Shown here piece by piece: positions 8,113 to 16,844 of a DNA stretch of 64,000 nt. A program made the translations under genes and the position numbers. Source of the DNA: Syntrophotalea acetylenivorans. Lineage in GTDB: Bacteria > Desulfobacterota > Desulfuromonadia > Desulfuromonadales > Syntrophotaleaceae. The DNA is taken from NCBI RefSeq assembly GCF_001887775.1, contig NZ_CP015519.1:2170001-2234000 (forward strand). The letters are read 5' to 3'. Within the stretch, counting starts at the first letter, position 1; each line of letters opens with the position of its first letter. Below the pieces are notes generated by a model. The model made no database searches and had not been told where the DNA came from. It saw nothing but the letters and a program-made list of their open reading frames with translations.

Positions 8113-8649
8113 GAACTATCTCCTTTTCAACCGGTTTACGCACGCCCCCTGGCTAGAGGGTTCCGTGCTAACACCCAAACGACCGACATCGACAGGCAAG
8201 GCCGGCCTAATAAAAATTTCCTGCAAAACAGACCTCCTTGCTAAATATATGCTAATCGACCAAGGAACTCAACTCGCAAAACTTCCCTTGACTGCCAAAA
8301 TACCGTCAAATCTTAACGTATTATTTCCATTTATTTGCGACCCACTGGCCATCTTCAGCGGCGAGCTTTCGGCACTTAACTCAAAAAAACACCTGCGGCA
8401 GCGAAAATTTCTATCGTCAGCCTCGCCCTAATATCCTAATATAATACGATTTTATGTGAATATCTCTAACTCCCCTGGCCGTTAACAGGTGCCTAAGTGC
8501 CAAACCATCATTGACTTGTATTAATTGGCACAAAACCTGTAATACAACCTGACAGTGTTTTTTGGCAACAGGCTGGAAGAGAGTGTTCCGAAATATTATA
8601 TATTTTCAGATGGTTACTAAGTTCATCAAGCGAAAGAAGAGGAGGCCCC
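8113..8649. other. intergenic region, low GC in its right half
   Basis: About 540 bases between divergent genes for the DUF4870 and Bax1-I proteins. The right part (about 8420-8620) is distinctly AT-rich and has a TTGACT at 8511-8516, but no -10 box at the right distance. Plus-strand open frames in the left part have no ribosome-binding site or recognisable product. I see no RNA gene. Confidence 0.4.
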
Positions 8650-9306
8650 ATGCAAACCAAGGTTTTTGAACGTACCGAACTTGTCGATACCGAAATCAGT
8701 ACCAGCGCCTACAATGCCATCATCGGCATGACCTTGTTGATCGGCTTTGCCATTAACTTTGCAATGGTGAAATATATCCCAGCGCAGACCATCGCCAGCA
8801 TTAATCCGTTGATGCTGTTTATCGGCTATATCGTCTGCTGTTTTACCGGTGTGGCGCTCTTTACCAAATCGGACAGCCCTCCCGTAAGTTTTTTGGGCTA
8901 TCTGTTGGTGGTAACCCCTTTTGGGCTGATTATCAATCTGGCGGTGAGCCGGGTTAGCCCTGCCGTGGTCATCAACGCAATCCAGGCGACGGCCTGCATC
9001 ACCTTTATCATGATGCTGCTCGGCACCATGTATCCGGCTTTTTTCAAAAGCATTGCGCGGGGTTTGTTTATCGCCCTGATCTGCACCATTGTGGTCGAGA
9101 TGGTGATGGTCTTTATCTTTAACGTTCACCATACGATTCTGGACTGGATCGTAGTGCTGATTTTCTCTGGATATATCGGCTACGATTGGGCCCGGGCGAA
9201 CAGCATTCCCAGGACCGTGGATAATGCCATCGATTCTGCGGCAGCCCTGTACATGGATATCATCATTTTGTTTCTAAGGCTGCTGCGCATCCTGGCCCGC
9301 AGATAA
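8650..9306 (+). CDS. Bax inhibitor-1/YccA family membrane protein
   Basis: A 218-residue protein with seven membrane segments, the size and layout of BI-1/YccA/YbhL proteins. The C-terminal part has SGYIGYDWARA and a DNAIDSAAALYMDIIILFLRLL helix, matching the conserved acidic residues that in family members form a pH-dependent calcium leak. In bacteria the family is linked to FtsH and membrane quality control. A GAGGAGG site lies 5 bases upstream. It is a single gene ending in a strong terminator. Confidence 0.9.
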   Translation: MQTKVFERTELVDTEISTSAYNAIIGMTLLIGFAINFAMVKYIPAQTIASINPLMLFIGYIVCCFTGVALFTKSDSPPVSFLGYLLVVTPFGLIINLAVSRVSPAVVINAIQATACITFIMMLLGTMYPAFFKSIARGLFIALICTIVVEMVMVFIFNVHHTILDWIVVLIFSGYIGYDWARANSIPRTVDNAIDSAAALYMDIIILFLRLLRILARR

Positions 9307-9354
9307 CGGATCAGCCACGCTTCTCCGCCCTTCGTCGTCCAGAACGGCCGATGT

Positions 9355-9402
9355 AAAAAAGCAAAAAGGCTCTCCCCATGGGGAAGAGCCTTTTTGCTTT
9401 TC
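9355..9402. terminator. bidirectional terminator
   Basis: GCAAAAAGGCTCT pairs with AGAGCCTTTTTGC around CCCCATGGGGA, flanked by A runs on the left and T runs on the right. It can end both the Bax1-I transcript (plus) and the radical SAM transcript (minus). Confidence 0.85.
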
Positions 9403-9417
9403 GGATGGGCGCAAAGA

Positions 9418-10758
9418 TTATTGCAAACACTGCAGCAAGCCCATGGCCCACTGACACGCCCCGCAGGGCTCTTCCTGGGTGTAACAATCCTGCTCGAAAT
9501 CATCTTCCTGCAACAGGTCGCAGGGAGCCACGGCACAGTTGCAGCAATAGGGATAGTCGAACTCATGCACATTTTCGCGGAAACCGCGAAAGGCCTGATC
9601 GTTCCAGATATCAAGCAGCGGCCGGTCGCTGACATTGCCGAATACCTTGGGCTTGACCAGCCGGTCCCAGTCGCTGATGAAACAGCGGAACTGATGCCAG
9701 AGAAAATAACAGGGGTGGACCGAACCATCCCAAGAGATAAAGGCCCCGCCGTCTTCGACAAAATCGCATTTCCGTTCGTAGCGGGGGACCGCAGCGGGCA
9801 GTTTCAACTCGACGCCCAGACTCTTGGCCAGTTCTTCCGCCTCGGCGAACAGGGCCTGCATCTGTCCGGCGTGGTCGGCGCTGCGCTTCATCAGACGCGG
9901 CATATCGAGAAAGACGTCCTTGCTCCGTGCCTCGGCCCGCAACTCATCAACTACCTCCATCATCCGAGCGATTTTGGGGTCGATCGTCGGCACAAAGCGG
10001 CCCAGTTCCCAGCGGGGATCGTAATCCTTCACATCCAGCCCCAGGCTGTTAACCTTGTCTCTCCAGCGGGTAAAGATCTCTACGGCGGCATCGGTGGAAT
10101 TGTCGTAAGCGACCTCATCAACATAGGCGCCGTCGTAAACCAGTGCCTGGGTGACGAGCATAAAATCGGCTCCCCTGGCAGCAACCCAGCGCAGGGTGTC
10201 CAGAAGCTGTTGCTTGTTTTCCTGCATCAGCACGAACTCGACCCCGACTTTCAGGCGGGTGTCGGGTTGACGCTTGCGGGCGGCAGCCAGATAGGCGAAG
10301 GCCTGCTCCATATCGCTGAGGTCTTCCCCTTCGCGCACTTTGCTGAAGGTATCGGGCTTGACCCCGTCTACCGACAAACAGAGGCGATCGAGGCCGGAGG
10401 CAACCAGATCCCGGGCCCAGCGCTCATCGAGCAGCAGGCCGTTGGACTGAAAACCGATCCAGGACTGTTCAGGCATAACGCGCCGGGCGCGGTGGATAAA
10501 GCCGAGCAGGTGGGGGTGCATCAGTGCTTCGCCGATTCCGTTGAGCAACAGGGCCTCCAGACGGGGAAAGACCGGCTCGAGGGCACTGAAGGTCGCATCG
10601 GTCATATCGGCATCGATAATGTTGCTGTCCGCGGCCTGCTTGACGCACATGGGGCAACGCAAATTGCAAAAGGTGGTGGTTTCAACAAACAACTTGCTCG
10701 GATAGTCTCTTAGCGGCGCCGGCAGAGCGGCGGGTTGCAAGGAGGGTTGCGAACTCAT
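9418..10758 (-). CDS. radical SAM/SPASM domain protein
   Basis: A 446-residue enzyme. The radical SAM cluster motif CNLRCPMC (Cys31, 35, 38) is followed by the LSVDG strand of the barrel. The C-terminal part has a cysteine-rich SPASM region (HPCYF, YCCNCAVAPC, then CYTQEEPCGACQ) that should bind extra iron-sulfur clusters. SPASM enzymes mostly modify peptides or mature metalloenzymes; this one resembles a Geobacter-type group annotated as putative metalloenzyme maturases. No target is certain. The zinc-ribbon-like gene at 11258 and a 16-codon frame at 11020 are nearby. The start ATG at 10758 has only a weak ribosome-binding site. Confidence 0.85.
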   Translation of the reverse strand: MSSQPSLQPAALPAPLRDYPSKLFVETTTFCNLRCPMCVKQAADSNIIDADMTDATFSALEPVFPRLEALLLNGIGEALMHPHLLGFIHRARRVMPEQSWIGFQSNGLLLDERWARDLVASGLDRLCLSVDGVKPDTFSKVREGEDLSDMEQAFAYLAAARKRQPDTRLKVGVEFVLMQENKQQLLDTLRWVAARGADFMLVTQALVYDGAYVDEVAYDNSTDAAVEIFTRWRDKVNSLGLDVKDYDPRWELGRFVPTIDPKIARMMEVVDELRAEARSKDVFLDMPRLMKRSADHAGQMQALFAEAEELAKSLGVELKLPAAVPRYERKCDFVEDGGAFISWDGSVHPCYFLWHQFRCFISDWDRLVKPKVFGNVSDRPLLDIWNDQAFRGFRENVHEFDYPYCCNCAVAPCDLLQEDDFEQDCYTQEEPCGACQWAMGLLQCLQ

Positions 10759-10942
10759 AAGTGCTCCGAATCTGTAGAGGGATTACTTTTTATAAGGAAA
10801 ACTCGGAGGCCTTTCAGGGGCCTCGTTGCGACAAACCGGGGCACCCTATCACAAAAATCCCGAACTGGACACCCTCAACAGGGGCGCTTAGCGTATACAT
10901 TGATAAAGGCAAACAACCGGCATGTGAGAGCCCTTCCATCCA

Positions 10943-10970
10943 TTGCGCTCAAGCTTCTGCCTGGTATAAT
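10943..10970 (+). promoter_or_regulatory. extended -10 promoter of the small peptide unit
   Basis: TTGCGC at 10943-10948 and TATAAT at 10965-10970 are spaced by 16 bases, and TG at 10962-10963 makes an extended -10. Transcription would begin near 10977, about 43 bases before the ATG of the 16-codon frame. It points away from both neighbouring minus-strand genes. Confidence 0.55.
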
Positions 10971-11019
10971 TTAAGAACCTCAAAAGCAAAAGAGGTTTCC
11001 ATAAAAGGAGGAGGACATT

Positions 11020-11070
11020 ATGCCAGTCTCTGATCCGCCGGGCCCGTTAGGGAAAATCCTATCTATCTAA
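11020..11070 (+). CDS. 16-residue small open reading frame
   Basis: ATG at 11020 is preceded by AAAGGAGGAGG, about the strongest ribosome-binding site in the window. The frame encodes MPVSDPPGPLGKILSI and stops at TAA. It lies in a self-contained unit: an extended -10 promoter upstream and two hairpins and a terminator downstream. It could be a tiny secreted or regulatory peptide, a leader peptide, or the translated part of a small RNA. It is on the strand opposite to the SPASM gene, so co-expression is not implied. I know of no family it belongs to. Confidence 0.45.
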   Translation: MPVSDPPGPLGKILSI

Positions 11071-11079
11071 AAGTTCACA

Positions 11080-11140
11080 CTACTTGGATTGCAGAAATCG
11101 GGTAATCCAAAAAAGGTTCCCACGACGGGAACACTCAAAG
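11080..11140 (+). ncRNA. two hairpins 3' of the small frame
   Basis: TTGGATT (11092-11098) can pair with AATCCAA (11104-11110 region), and GTTCCC pairs with GGGAAC around ACGAC near 11116-11132. With the terminator at 11155 they would make the 3' part of a roughly 210-base transcript starting near 10977. Reading it as a small RNA or dual-function RNA is an inference. Confidence 0.35.
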
Positions 11141-11154
11141 AGATATGCGAACGC

Positions 11155-11190
11155 AAAACGCCCCGAAGAACCTTCGGGGCGTTTTGATCT
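11155..11190. terminator. terminator between small unit and zinc-ribbon gene
   Basis: AAAACGCCCCGAAG pairs with CTTCGGGGCGTTTT around AAC. It has T runs in both directions, so it can end the plus-strand small transcript and the minus-strand gene that stops at 11258. Confidence 0.75.
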
Positions 11191-11257
11191 TTAAACTCTT
11201 ATGACAAAGCCTGGAAGCAACTTTTTCAGACTCCGATAGCCGGACGAACCGCGCACG

Positions 11258-11548
11258 TCACTGATCCAGCCTGAACCCGTCACCGGCATACTGAATGTTG
11301 GCGGCATCGTCGTTGCGGGGCGGCGATACGGCATAGACGCCATTGCAAACGGGGCAATTGCCTACGTGGGTTTCCAACACGAAAGGCGCACCGCACCCCT
11401 GGCAAAAGGTCTCAAGGCCCCCACCGGGAATCGGCCGCTGCCGCACGGCGCCGTCATGGGCCTGGGCTACAAATTCCACCAACTCCCGCCCTTCGGCAAA
11501 AGGTCCACTTGTTCCACCCTGTGCGCAACTTCCTCCACATCCTGCCAT
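11258..11548 (-). CDS. small cysteine-rich zinc-ribbon-like protein
   Basis: A 96-residue protein starting MAGCGGSC, with two further pairs, FCQGCG and NCPVCNGVY, that form a zinc-ribbon-like four-cysteine site around residues 49-70. The N-terminal CGGSC is a separate cysteine motif that could bind a metal. The ATG at 11548 has an AGGAG site. It is on the same strand as, and upstream of, the SPASM gene, but a terminator and 500 bases lie between, so it is not in an operon with it. A role as metal carrier or SPASM substrate is speculation. Confidence 0.65.
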   Translation of the reverse strand: MAGCGGSCAQGGTSGPFAEGRELVEFVAQAHDGAVRQRPIPGGGLETFCQGCGAPFVLETHVGNCPVCNGVYAVSPPRNDDAANIQYAGDGFRLDQ

Positions 11549-11922
11549 ATTGAAGTCTCCTGTAAATAAGTGGTTTTTTGTTTCGACCACTCTAACAATC
11601 TTCACCGGAGGCTTACCTGACATGGATCAAGAAAAGTATGTTTATGAGCCCATTCGGGAGTCTGCGTAATTAAGAGGCCCCGGCAAAGACCAACTCGATC
11701 CAACGATCTCAGGAGAAAAGCCCGTCACTCCAAATTTCTTCCAGGTCAGAGAGGGTTTTGACATTCACCGCCTAAACAAGAATCATTCAGAATAAAAGCG
11801 GAACAACGTAGCTATTTGACGTACGCCCTGGCCTCACATATGCTTTTATGGCTGCACTTGTCGTTGAGAACCGTTTCTGAATAGACCCGAGTTAACTTGA
11901 GAATTCAAAGGAGGAACCTGCC
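11549..11922. other. intergenic region with promoter for the DUF3014 gene
   Basis: About 370 bases without a gene. The only clear signal is the promoter pair at 11816-11844. No repeats, hairpins or small frames with good ribosome-binding sites are evident. Confidence 0.4.
11816..11844 (+). promoter_or_regulatory. sigma70-type promoter for the DUF3014 gene
   Basis: TTGACG at 11816-11821 and TATGCT at 11839-11844 are 17 bases apart. This gives a leader of about 70 bases before the ATG at 11923. Confidence 0.4.
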
Positions 11923-12735
11923 ATGAAGCCGGTACGCATCGCCATTGTTATTCTCATATTGCTGCTGGTTTCTCTGGCCGTTGTCTTTTTTTGGCCGGGG
12001 AAATCATCGGAACCTCCTTCCATTTCGGAGTTGGGAATCCCTCCGGCGGCCCCCCTGAAAACCGAACCGGAAATTCGTTATCCCCTTCCAGAAACACAAC
12101 CCGCCTTAACGGAGGCAGAAGAACCGATCATGCCGCCTTTGCCCGCTCTGGGAGACAGCGATGCCTTCACCAAGGATCTGCTGGCACAACTCTTTGGCGA
12201 ATCGGCGCGAAAACAACTGCTGGCACCCCAGCAATTTATCCGGCGCCTGGTGCTGATCATCGATGCCCTGCCCCGAAACGACTTGCCCAGACAGCACTTG
12301 CCGGTGCGTCCGCCGGGCGGCCGCTTTGAAACAGCGACAAAAGAGGGCGTGGAAGTTATCGCGCCGGCAAACTTTTCCCGCTATATTCCCTATGTTGAAC
12401 TGGCGGAAGCGGTGTCTGCCGACCAACTGTCCAAGGCTTACCTGCGGATCTATCCATTGATGGAAGAGGCCTTCCGTGAAATGGGCTACCCCAACGGTTA
12501 TTTTCACGACCGGATGATCGCGGTATTAGATCATTTGCTGGCGACCCCGGAAATCAAGGGGCCGATTCCTCTAGTGAAACATATCACCCAGTACCGGTAT
12601 GCCGATCCAAAGCTGGAATCCCTCTCGGAGGGGCAAAAAATCCTGCTTCGAATGGGTTCGGAAAATGCTGGCAGGGTCAAGTCCGTATTGCAAAAACTCC
12701 GTGAGCAACTGGTCGGACCACAGTCAGAGGACTGA
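11923..12735 (+). CDS. DUF3014 domain protein, membrane anchored
   Basis: A 270-residue protein with one N-terminal membrane segment (about 5-24), a Pro/Glu-rich linker to about residue 75, and a DUF3014 domain (LIIDALPRNDLPRQHLPVRPP, then FSRYIPYVELAEAV and a C-terminal helical part). The domain would face the periplasm. Its function is unknown. An AAGGAGG site precedes the ATG. It is a single gene with its own terminator. Confidence 0.8.
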   Translation: MKPVRIAIVILILLLVSLAVVFFWPGKSSEPPSISELGIPPAAPLKTEPEIRYPLPETQPALTEAEEPIMPPLPALGDSDAFTKDLLAQLFGESARKQLLAPQQFIRRLVLIIDALPRNDLPRQHLPVRPPGGRFETATKEGVEVIAPANFSRYIPYVELAEAVSADQLSKAYLRIYPLMEEAFREMGYPNGYFHDRMIAVLDHLLATPEIKGPIPLVKHITQYRYADPKLESLSEGQKILLRMGSENAGRVKSVLQKLREQLVGPQSED

Positions 12736-12762
12736 AACGAAGAAAAGTCAGGAAATGGGCTG

Positions 12763-12811
12763 AGGAAAAAAAAGGGGGACAGGCAATTACAGCGCCTGTC
12801 CCCCTTTTTTC
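12763..12811. terminator. bidirectional terminator after DUF3014 gene
   Basis: AAAAAGGGGGACAGGC pairs with GCCTGTCCCCCTTTTTT around AATTACAGC. A and T runs on both sides suit the converging YchJ gene too. Confidence 0.9.
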
Positions 12812-12831
12812 TATTGTGATCGGCAGAAGGT

Positions 12832-13314
12832 CTACCTTCCGCAACATTTCTTGTATTTCTTTTCGCTGCCACAGCTGCAGGGATCGTTACGCCCGATCTT
12901 AACGTTGCTGACTACCGGCGCTTTGACCATGGTGCCGTCGAAAAAAAGCCATTGCTTCTTTTCGCGTTTAAATTGGGCGCGTTCGTGGTGGCTGTGGACT
13001 CCGTCCTTGTCGCGAAAACGGGCGACAAACTCGACCACGCCTTCTTTATCCTCCGGGCCGCCATCGGTCGTTGCAATAATCTCCAGGCCTTTCCATTCGG
13101 ATTTCTCGGCCCATTCCCTGGTCGTCTTGTGATCGTAGCCTTCGCGATTATCGGGATGGGTACTTTCATAAAGAAAGTCGATCTCGACCTTTTCGTGGGC
13201 GGAGTAACGGGCCCGCATCAGTTGTTCGGCCGTTTCGGCCAATTGCTTTCCGGTAATGACCGGTTCGCAGCAGGTAGCGTAGTCATTGCCGCTACCGCAG
13301 GGACAGCTGTTCAT
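12832..13314 (-). CDS. YchJ family SEC-C motif protein
   Basis: A 160-residue protein with an N-terminal SEC-C motif (CPCGSG..YATCC, residues 4-16), a central NTF2-like YchJ domain ([15 protein letters not shown], then [11 protein letters not shown]), and a second C-terminal SEC-C motif ([15 protein letters not shown]). SEC-C motifs bind zinc, as at the end of SecA. The family's role is not established. The start has an AAGGAGA site. The length and domain order are normal for the family. Confidence 0.9.
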   Translation of the reverse strand: MNSCPCGSGNDYATCCEPVITGKQLAETAEQLMRARYSAHEKVEIDFLYESTHPDNREGYDHKTTREWAEKSEWKGLEIIATTDGGPEDKEGVVEFVARFRDKDGVHSHHERAQFKREKKQWLFFDGTMVKAPVVSNVKIGRNDPCSCGSEKKYKKCCGR

Positions 13315-13580
13315 GGTGATTCTCCTTCAGGGATCGGATTCGAAAGTAAGCCGAAGTCTATTCAGCGCTGAACAGAGTGTCAAGGGCGTTTTGGGAAGGC
13401 GGGCGTGCAGTGTTTCACAAGTCTTGTAGGAACAATCGGAAATAGATTGCATAAACAGCGTGCTCAGAAACCCTCCAACGGGACGAAGTCTGAACAACGG
13501 GTCTCGCCACTGACAGCGTAACGCTTAAGATAAAACCCGCTAGATATCAAAAGGACCCGTCTTGGTCCGACTTGACAAGG

Positions 13581-14042
13581 TTAAAAAGCCACAGGCTCAG
13601 GATCCTTTTTCACCAGGAAAATCGAACAGGGCATCTTACGGACCAACTCCCTATTGGTTCGACCAAAAAGAAAATGCTCCAAGTGCCACTCTTCATGAGA
13701 CAAAAGGACGAGCAAATCAATGTTTTCCTCTTCGACAACCTTGACAATTTCCTTGGTAGGCTCACCTGTTACGATCATTTCCCGGATCGGGAGACCGGCC
13801 GTTTTTTCTTGAGCAATAATCCGGTCCAGGTCCTTTTTCGCTTCCTGCAGCAGTTTTTTGTAGTCCTCCTCCAGCGAAAAAATTGGCAGGCTCCACCCTT
13901 TGGTGCCAAAGGGGTTGTGCTCAACATGAAGGATGAAAAGTTCCGCGTTGTATTGGCGGGCCAGTGAAATCCCGTAATGAACGGTTTTCTGACAGGACTT
14001 GGTCGACCTGCTTACAACAAGGATTCGATCTATCTTGGCCAT
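13581..14042 (-). CDS. universal stress protein (UspA family)
   Basis: A 153-residue Usp-fold protein: DRILVVSRSTKSCQKTV at the N-terminus, VTGEPTKEIVKV in the middle and a final CSIFLVKK strand. The glycine-rich ATP loop normal in ATP-binding members (GxxG-x9-GS) is replaced by SHEEWHLEHFLFGRTN, which lacks the first glycines, so ATP binding is doubtful. Such proteins help survival under stress. The ATG at 14042 has a GGGGAGG site. The stop of the secreted hydrolase gene lies 39 bases upstream, so the two may be co-transcribed. Confidence 0.85.
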   Translation of the reverse strand: MAKIDRILVVSRSTKSCQKTVHYGISLARQYNAELFILHVEHNPFGTKGWSLPIFSLEEDYKKLLQEAKKDLDRIIAQEKTAGLPIREMIVTGEPTKEIVKVVEEENIDLLVLLSHEEWHLEHFLFGRTNRELVRKMPCSIFLVKKDPEPVAF

Positions 14043-14081
14043 AGTTTGCCTCCCCGCACGATACTAGAAATATCCTGAATT

Positions 14082-14888
14082 TCAGGGAACCGGTTTTGCT
14101 TTCAGCTCCGCTTGACGGCCTTGGAGCAGATGCATAGCACCCAGAGCATCGGGAACTGTCGGCAGACTGGCAACGACTTCCCGCCGGTTTCCCTGGAGAA
14201 ATTCCAGGGCCTGTTGCCACGCAACCTTTTCCACCGGGGTGCCGTGATGCCCCCCCGGGATCTCCCGATAGAAATAGGAACTCTGCAAGGCCCTTAGTTG
14301 TTTGACCAGTGCCCTGCACTGCCTGGTGATTTTGCGATCCTTTGCACCGCTAACGATCCACACCGGCATGGAGAGCGTGTTCGGATAGCTTTTTTTCCCG
14401 CGTTGGATAGCCGGGCAAAGCAACAAGAGACCGGCATAAGCTGAAGGGTTCCTGCCGGCTTCCCACAGCACGATATTGCCACCGCCTGAGGCTCCCGCCA
14501 GATAGATGCCCTCGGGAGCATACTTGTCTTTTAGATGTTTCAACAAACCTGCAAATTCGGCATCCCGGGGGCAGACATAAACCCATCCCCAGCGATTCAT
14601 AAGGTTTCTCAACCGTGCAAAGCTACCCCGTTCCCATAGAAGGTCCATGCCCTGCTCTTCTTTGCCTGCTGACCCATGCATATAGATGAGAATATTCGGA
14701 TGGTCCCTGCGTTCTTCCGGCTCCTGCACCCTGTAGATGCGCGTCCTGTTGCCGGGGTCGCTATAAGTCTCTGTGCGGTCTGCTGGAAAACCGTGCGGAT
14801 TTAATTCAATTTTTCCGAACACACCCGTGGAGCACCACAGCATCGATACGGCCATAAGCCAAAAAATCAAAAAACAATGCCTGAACAT
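14082..14888 (-). CDS. secreted alpha/beta hydrolase
   Basis: A 268-residue protein with a signal peptide (residues 1-25, core FLIFWLMAVSMLW) and an alpha/beta-hydrolase fold. It has the oxyanion MHGSAG near 70, nucleophile elbow GASGGG with Ser134, acid Asp184 (GAKDRK) and His214/215 (GGHHG). This is the pattern of feruloyl esterase/LpqC-like or PHB-depolymerase-like esterases. The substrate is not known. Export to the periplasm or outside is expected. Confidence 0.75.
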   Translation of the reverse strand: MFRHCFLIFWLMAVSMLWCSTGVFGKIELNPHGFPADRTETYSDPGNRTRIYRVQEPEERRDHPNILIYMHGSAGKEEQGMDLLWERGSFARLRNLMNRWGWVYVCPRDAEFAGLLKHLKDKYAPEGIYLAGASGGGNIVLWEAGRNPSAYAGLLLLCPAIQRGKKSYPNTLSMPVWIVSGAKDRKITRQCRALVKQLRALQSSYFYREIPGGHHGTPVEKVAWQQALEFLQGNRREVVASLPTVPDALGAMHLLQGRQAELKAKPVP

Positions 14889-15091
14889 GGATTACGCTCC
14901 CGCCTCTGATTTTCTTGCTAACTGCGCTTCAGCATCCTCATTTTTATTGTGGCCTTAATTCCCTTTTATCAGCGCAGACCTTCCTGTCAACCTGGCGTCA
15001 GGATATCGATTCTTCTATTCCAGGCTTGCGCCAAGTTAGCCGCAACGTTACTATCCAAGCGTCCATTTTTCCCAATTGATGAGGTATCAAG

Positions 15092-16306
15092 GTGGAAGTA
15101 GCCATCATTGGCGGTGGAGCGGCCGGTTTCTTTGCAGCAATTTCCGTAAAGGAAAACTATCCGGACGCCACCGTTGTCATTTTCGAAAAATCCAAAAACA
15201 TTCTGGCCAAGGTCAAAATTTCCGGTGGGGGCCGGTGCAACCTGACCAACGGTTGTGAAAGCATCAAGGAACTGGCCGTAGCCTATCCCCGGGGTGGTAA
15301 CGCTTTAAAGAGGGCCTTTCGAATCTTTAACAACCACGATGCGATGCGCTGGTTCGAGGAACGCAATGTACCCCTGGTCATTCAGGAGGATAATTGCGTC
15401 TTCCCCCTATCCCAGGATTCGCAAAGCATCATCGATTGCTTTTTGCAGCAAGCCAGCCGATTTAACATCCATATCGAGCTCGAAAGAGGCATAAAAGGCA
15501 TCGAAAAAGCTGGTGACAAGCTGAAATTGAGCTTTATCGGCGGGAAAGTGCTACCTCGAACCTTTAACAAGGTGATCGTCGCAACGGGAGGCTCTCCGCA
15601 ACGGGCCGGTCTGGAATGGCTGGAGAAATTGGGGCACAGAATCGCCGATCCAGTACCCTCCTTATTCACCTTCAAAATGCCGGATGAAACGATTACCGAG
15701 TTGATGGGCATCGTGGTGAAACCCACCCTGGTGAGCATCCAGGGAACCAAACTTAAATCCGAAGGCCCCTTACTGATTACCCACTGGGGCATGAGCGGTC
15801 CGGTCATCTTGAAGCTATCGGCACTTGGAGCGCGATTACTGAGTGAAAAGCACTACGACTTTAAGATTCAGGTAAACTGGACGAATGTGCGCAACCAGGA
15901 TCTGGTCGTTTCTGAATTGAAAAGGGTTGTGACGGAGCATCCAAAAAAGATCTTGTCCAACCTCCGCCCCTACAATCTACCTGAAAGACTCTGGGGTTAC
16001 CTGCTGGCAAAGAGCAATCTGCCGCCGAGTAAAAAGTGGGGAGAGCTAGGCAAGACCGGTTTAAACAGGCTGGTCGACTTGCTCACCAATGATACCTACT
16101 CGGTAAGGGGGCAGACCCAATTCCGGGAGGAGTTCGTCACCTGTGGCGGGGTCAGTCTGGAGAGCATCGACTTCAAAACAATGCAGAGCAAGGTGTGCAA
16201 AAATCTGTATTTTGCCGGAGAGGTGATGGACATCGACGGCATCACCGGAGGCTATAACTTTCAGGCCGCCTGGACCACTGCATTCATCGCGGCTAAATTA
16301 AACTAG
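15092..16306 (+). CDS. NAD(P)/FAD-dependent oxidoreductase, HI0933/YhiN family
   Basis: A 404-residue flavoprotein. The dinucleotide-binding GGGAAG is at residues 7-12, FEKSKNILAKVKISGGGRCNL forms the family signature around 30-52 (split here by function, not by gene), and GEVMDIDGITGGYN near the end contacts FAD. Its physiological substrate is not known. It begins with GTG at 15092 behind a GAGGT site. The YkgJ-like gene follows closely on the same strand. Confidence 0.9.
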   Translation: MEVAIIGGGAAGFFAAISVKENYPDATVVIFEKSKNILAKVKISGGGRCNLTNGCESIKELAVAYPRGGNALKRAFRIFNNHDAMRWFEERNVPLVIQEDNCVFPLSQDSQSIIDCFLQQASRFNIHIELERGIKGIEKAGDKLKLSFIGGKVLPRTFNKVIVATGGSPQRAGLEWLEKLGHRIADPVPSLFTFKMPDETITELMGIVVKPTLVSIQGTKLKSEGPLLITHWGMSGPVILKLSALGARLLSEKHYDFKIQVNWTNVRNQDLVVSELKRVVTEHPKKILSNLRPYNLPERLWGYLLAKSNLPPSKKWGELGKTGLNRLVDLLTNDTYSVRGQTQFREEFVTCGGVSLESIDFKTMQSKVCKNLYFAGEVMDIDGITGGYNFQAAWTTAFIAAKLN

Positions 16307-16330
16307 CCAACACCAACAACCTGCTTGAAA

Positions 16331-16756
16331 ATGCCATTTATGCACGCAGAAAACAAAGATTGCCTGAATTTACCCCTCTGCCGGGAATGTGGTGGGCGTT
16401 GCTGTCAGGCCAGTCCCGGGATTTGGGTCGACCCGGAGCGCTTTTTCGCCATCTTTTTCGCGGGGCAACGTTTGACGCTTGAGCAACTGCGCAGCCGATT
16501 GCCGGCATTGAATTTGGTTCTATGGGAAAAGTCCGGCGTGCCGATGCCCGCACCCCGGTTCTTGTCTTCAGGATGCGCCTTTCTCGGGACCGATGGCTGT
16601 CGTTTGTCGATTTCAGAACGCCCTTGTCAGTGTCTGGCATTGATTCCTGACCGGAAGACCCTGAATCAAGAAGAAGGCTGCCTTTGCCAGCTTCCAGAAG
16701 AGTTCAGCCGGCCTGAGGCCAGGAATCGCTGGCAAAAATATTGGCTGATGGGTTAA
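16331..16756 (+). CDS. YkgJ-like cysteine cluster protein
   Basis: About 141 residues with many cysteines: CRECGGRCC near the N-terminus, SSGCAFLGTDGCRLS and RPCQCLAL in the middle, and GCLCQL near the end. This is the CxxxxxCC pattern of the YkgJ family, thought to bind zinc or an iron-sulfur cluster. The start is uncertain: TTG at 16325, ATG at 16331 and ATG at 16340 are all in frame and none has a clear ribosome-binding site. It begins about 25 bases after the flavoprotein gene and is probably read from the same message. Confidence 0.7.
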   Translation: MPFMHAENKDCLNLPLCRECGGRCCQASPGIWVDPERFFAIFFAGQRLTLEQLRSRLPALNLVLWEKSGVPMPAPRFLSSGCAFLGTDGCRLSISERPCQCLALIPDRKTLNQEEGCLCQLPEEFSRPEARNRWQKYWLMG

Positions 16757-16844
16757 CCATGTTCTGCAGACACGATATACTTCGAAAAGAAGCGGGGCCC
16801 GCCTACAGACCCTTTTCTCTGTTCCTTAATCCATGGAGGCCTTG

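Noticed and set aside
8511-8545. Promoter TTGACT/TAATAC or a sigma54 site near 8525
   Set aside because: The spacing is 23 bases for the first, and the GG-GC distance does not fit for the second.
9394-10713. 439-codon open frame on the plus strand
   Set aside because: Antisense to the radical SAM/SPASM gene, whose cysteine motifs and neighbours show the minus strand is coding.
10761-11033. 90-codon frame on the plus strand
   Set aside because: Overlaps the promoter and leader of the small peptide unit and has no ribosome-binding site.
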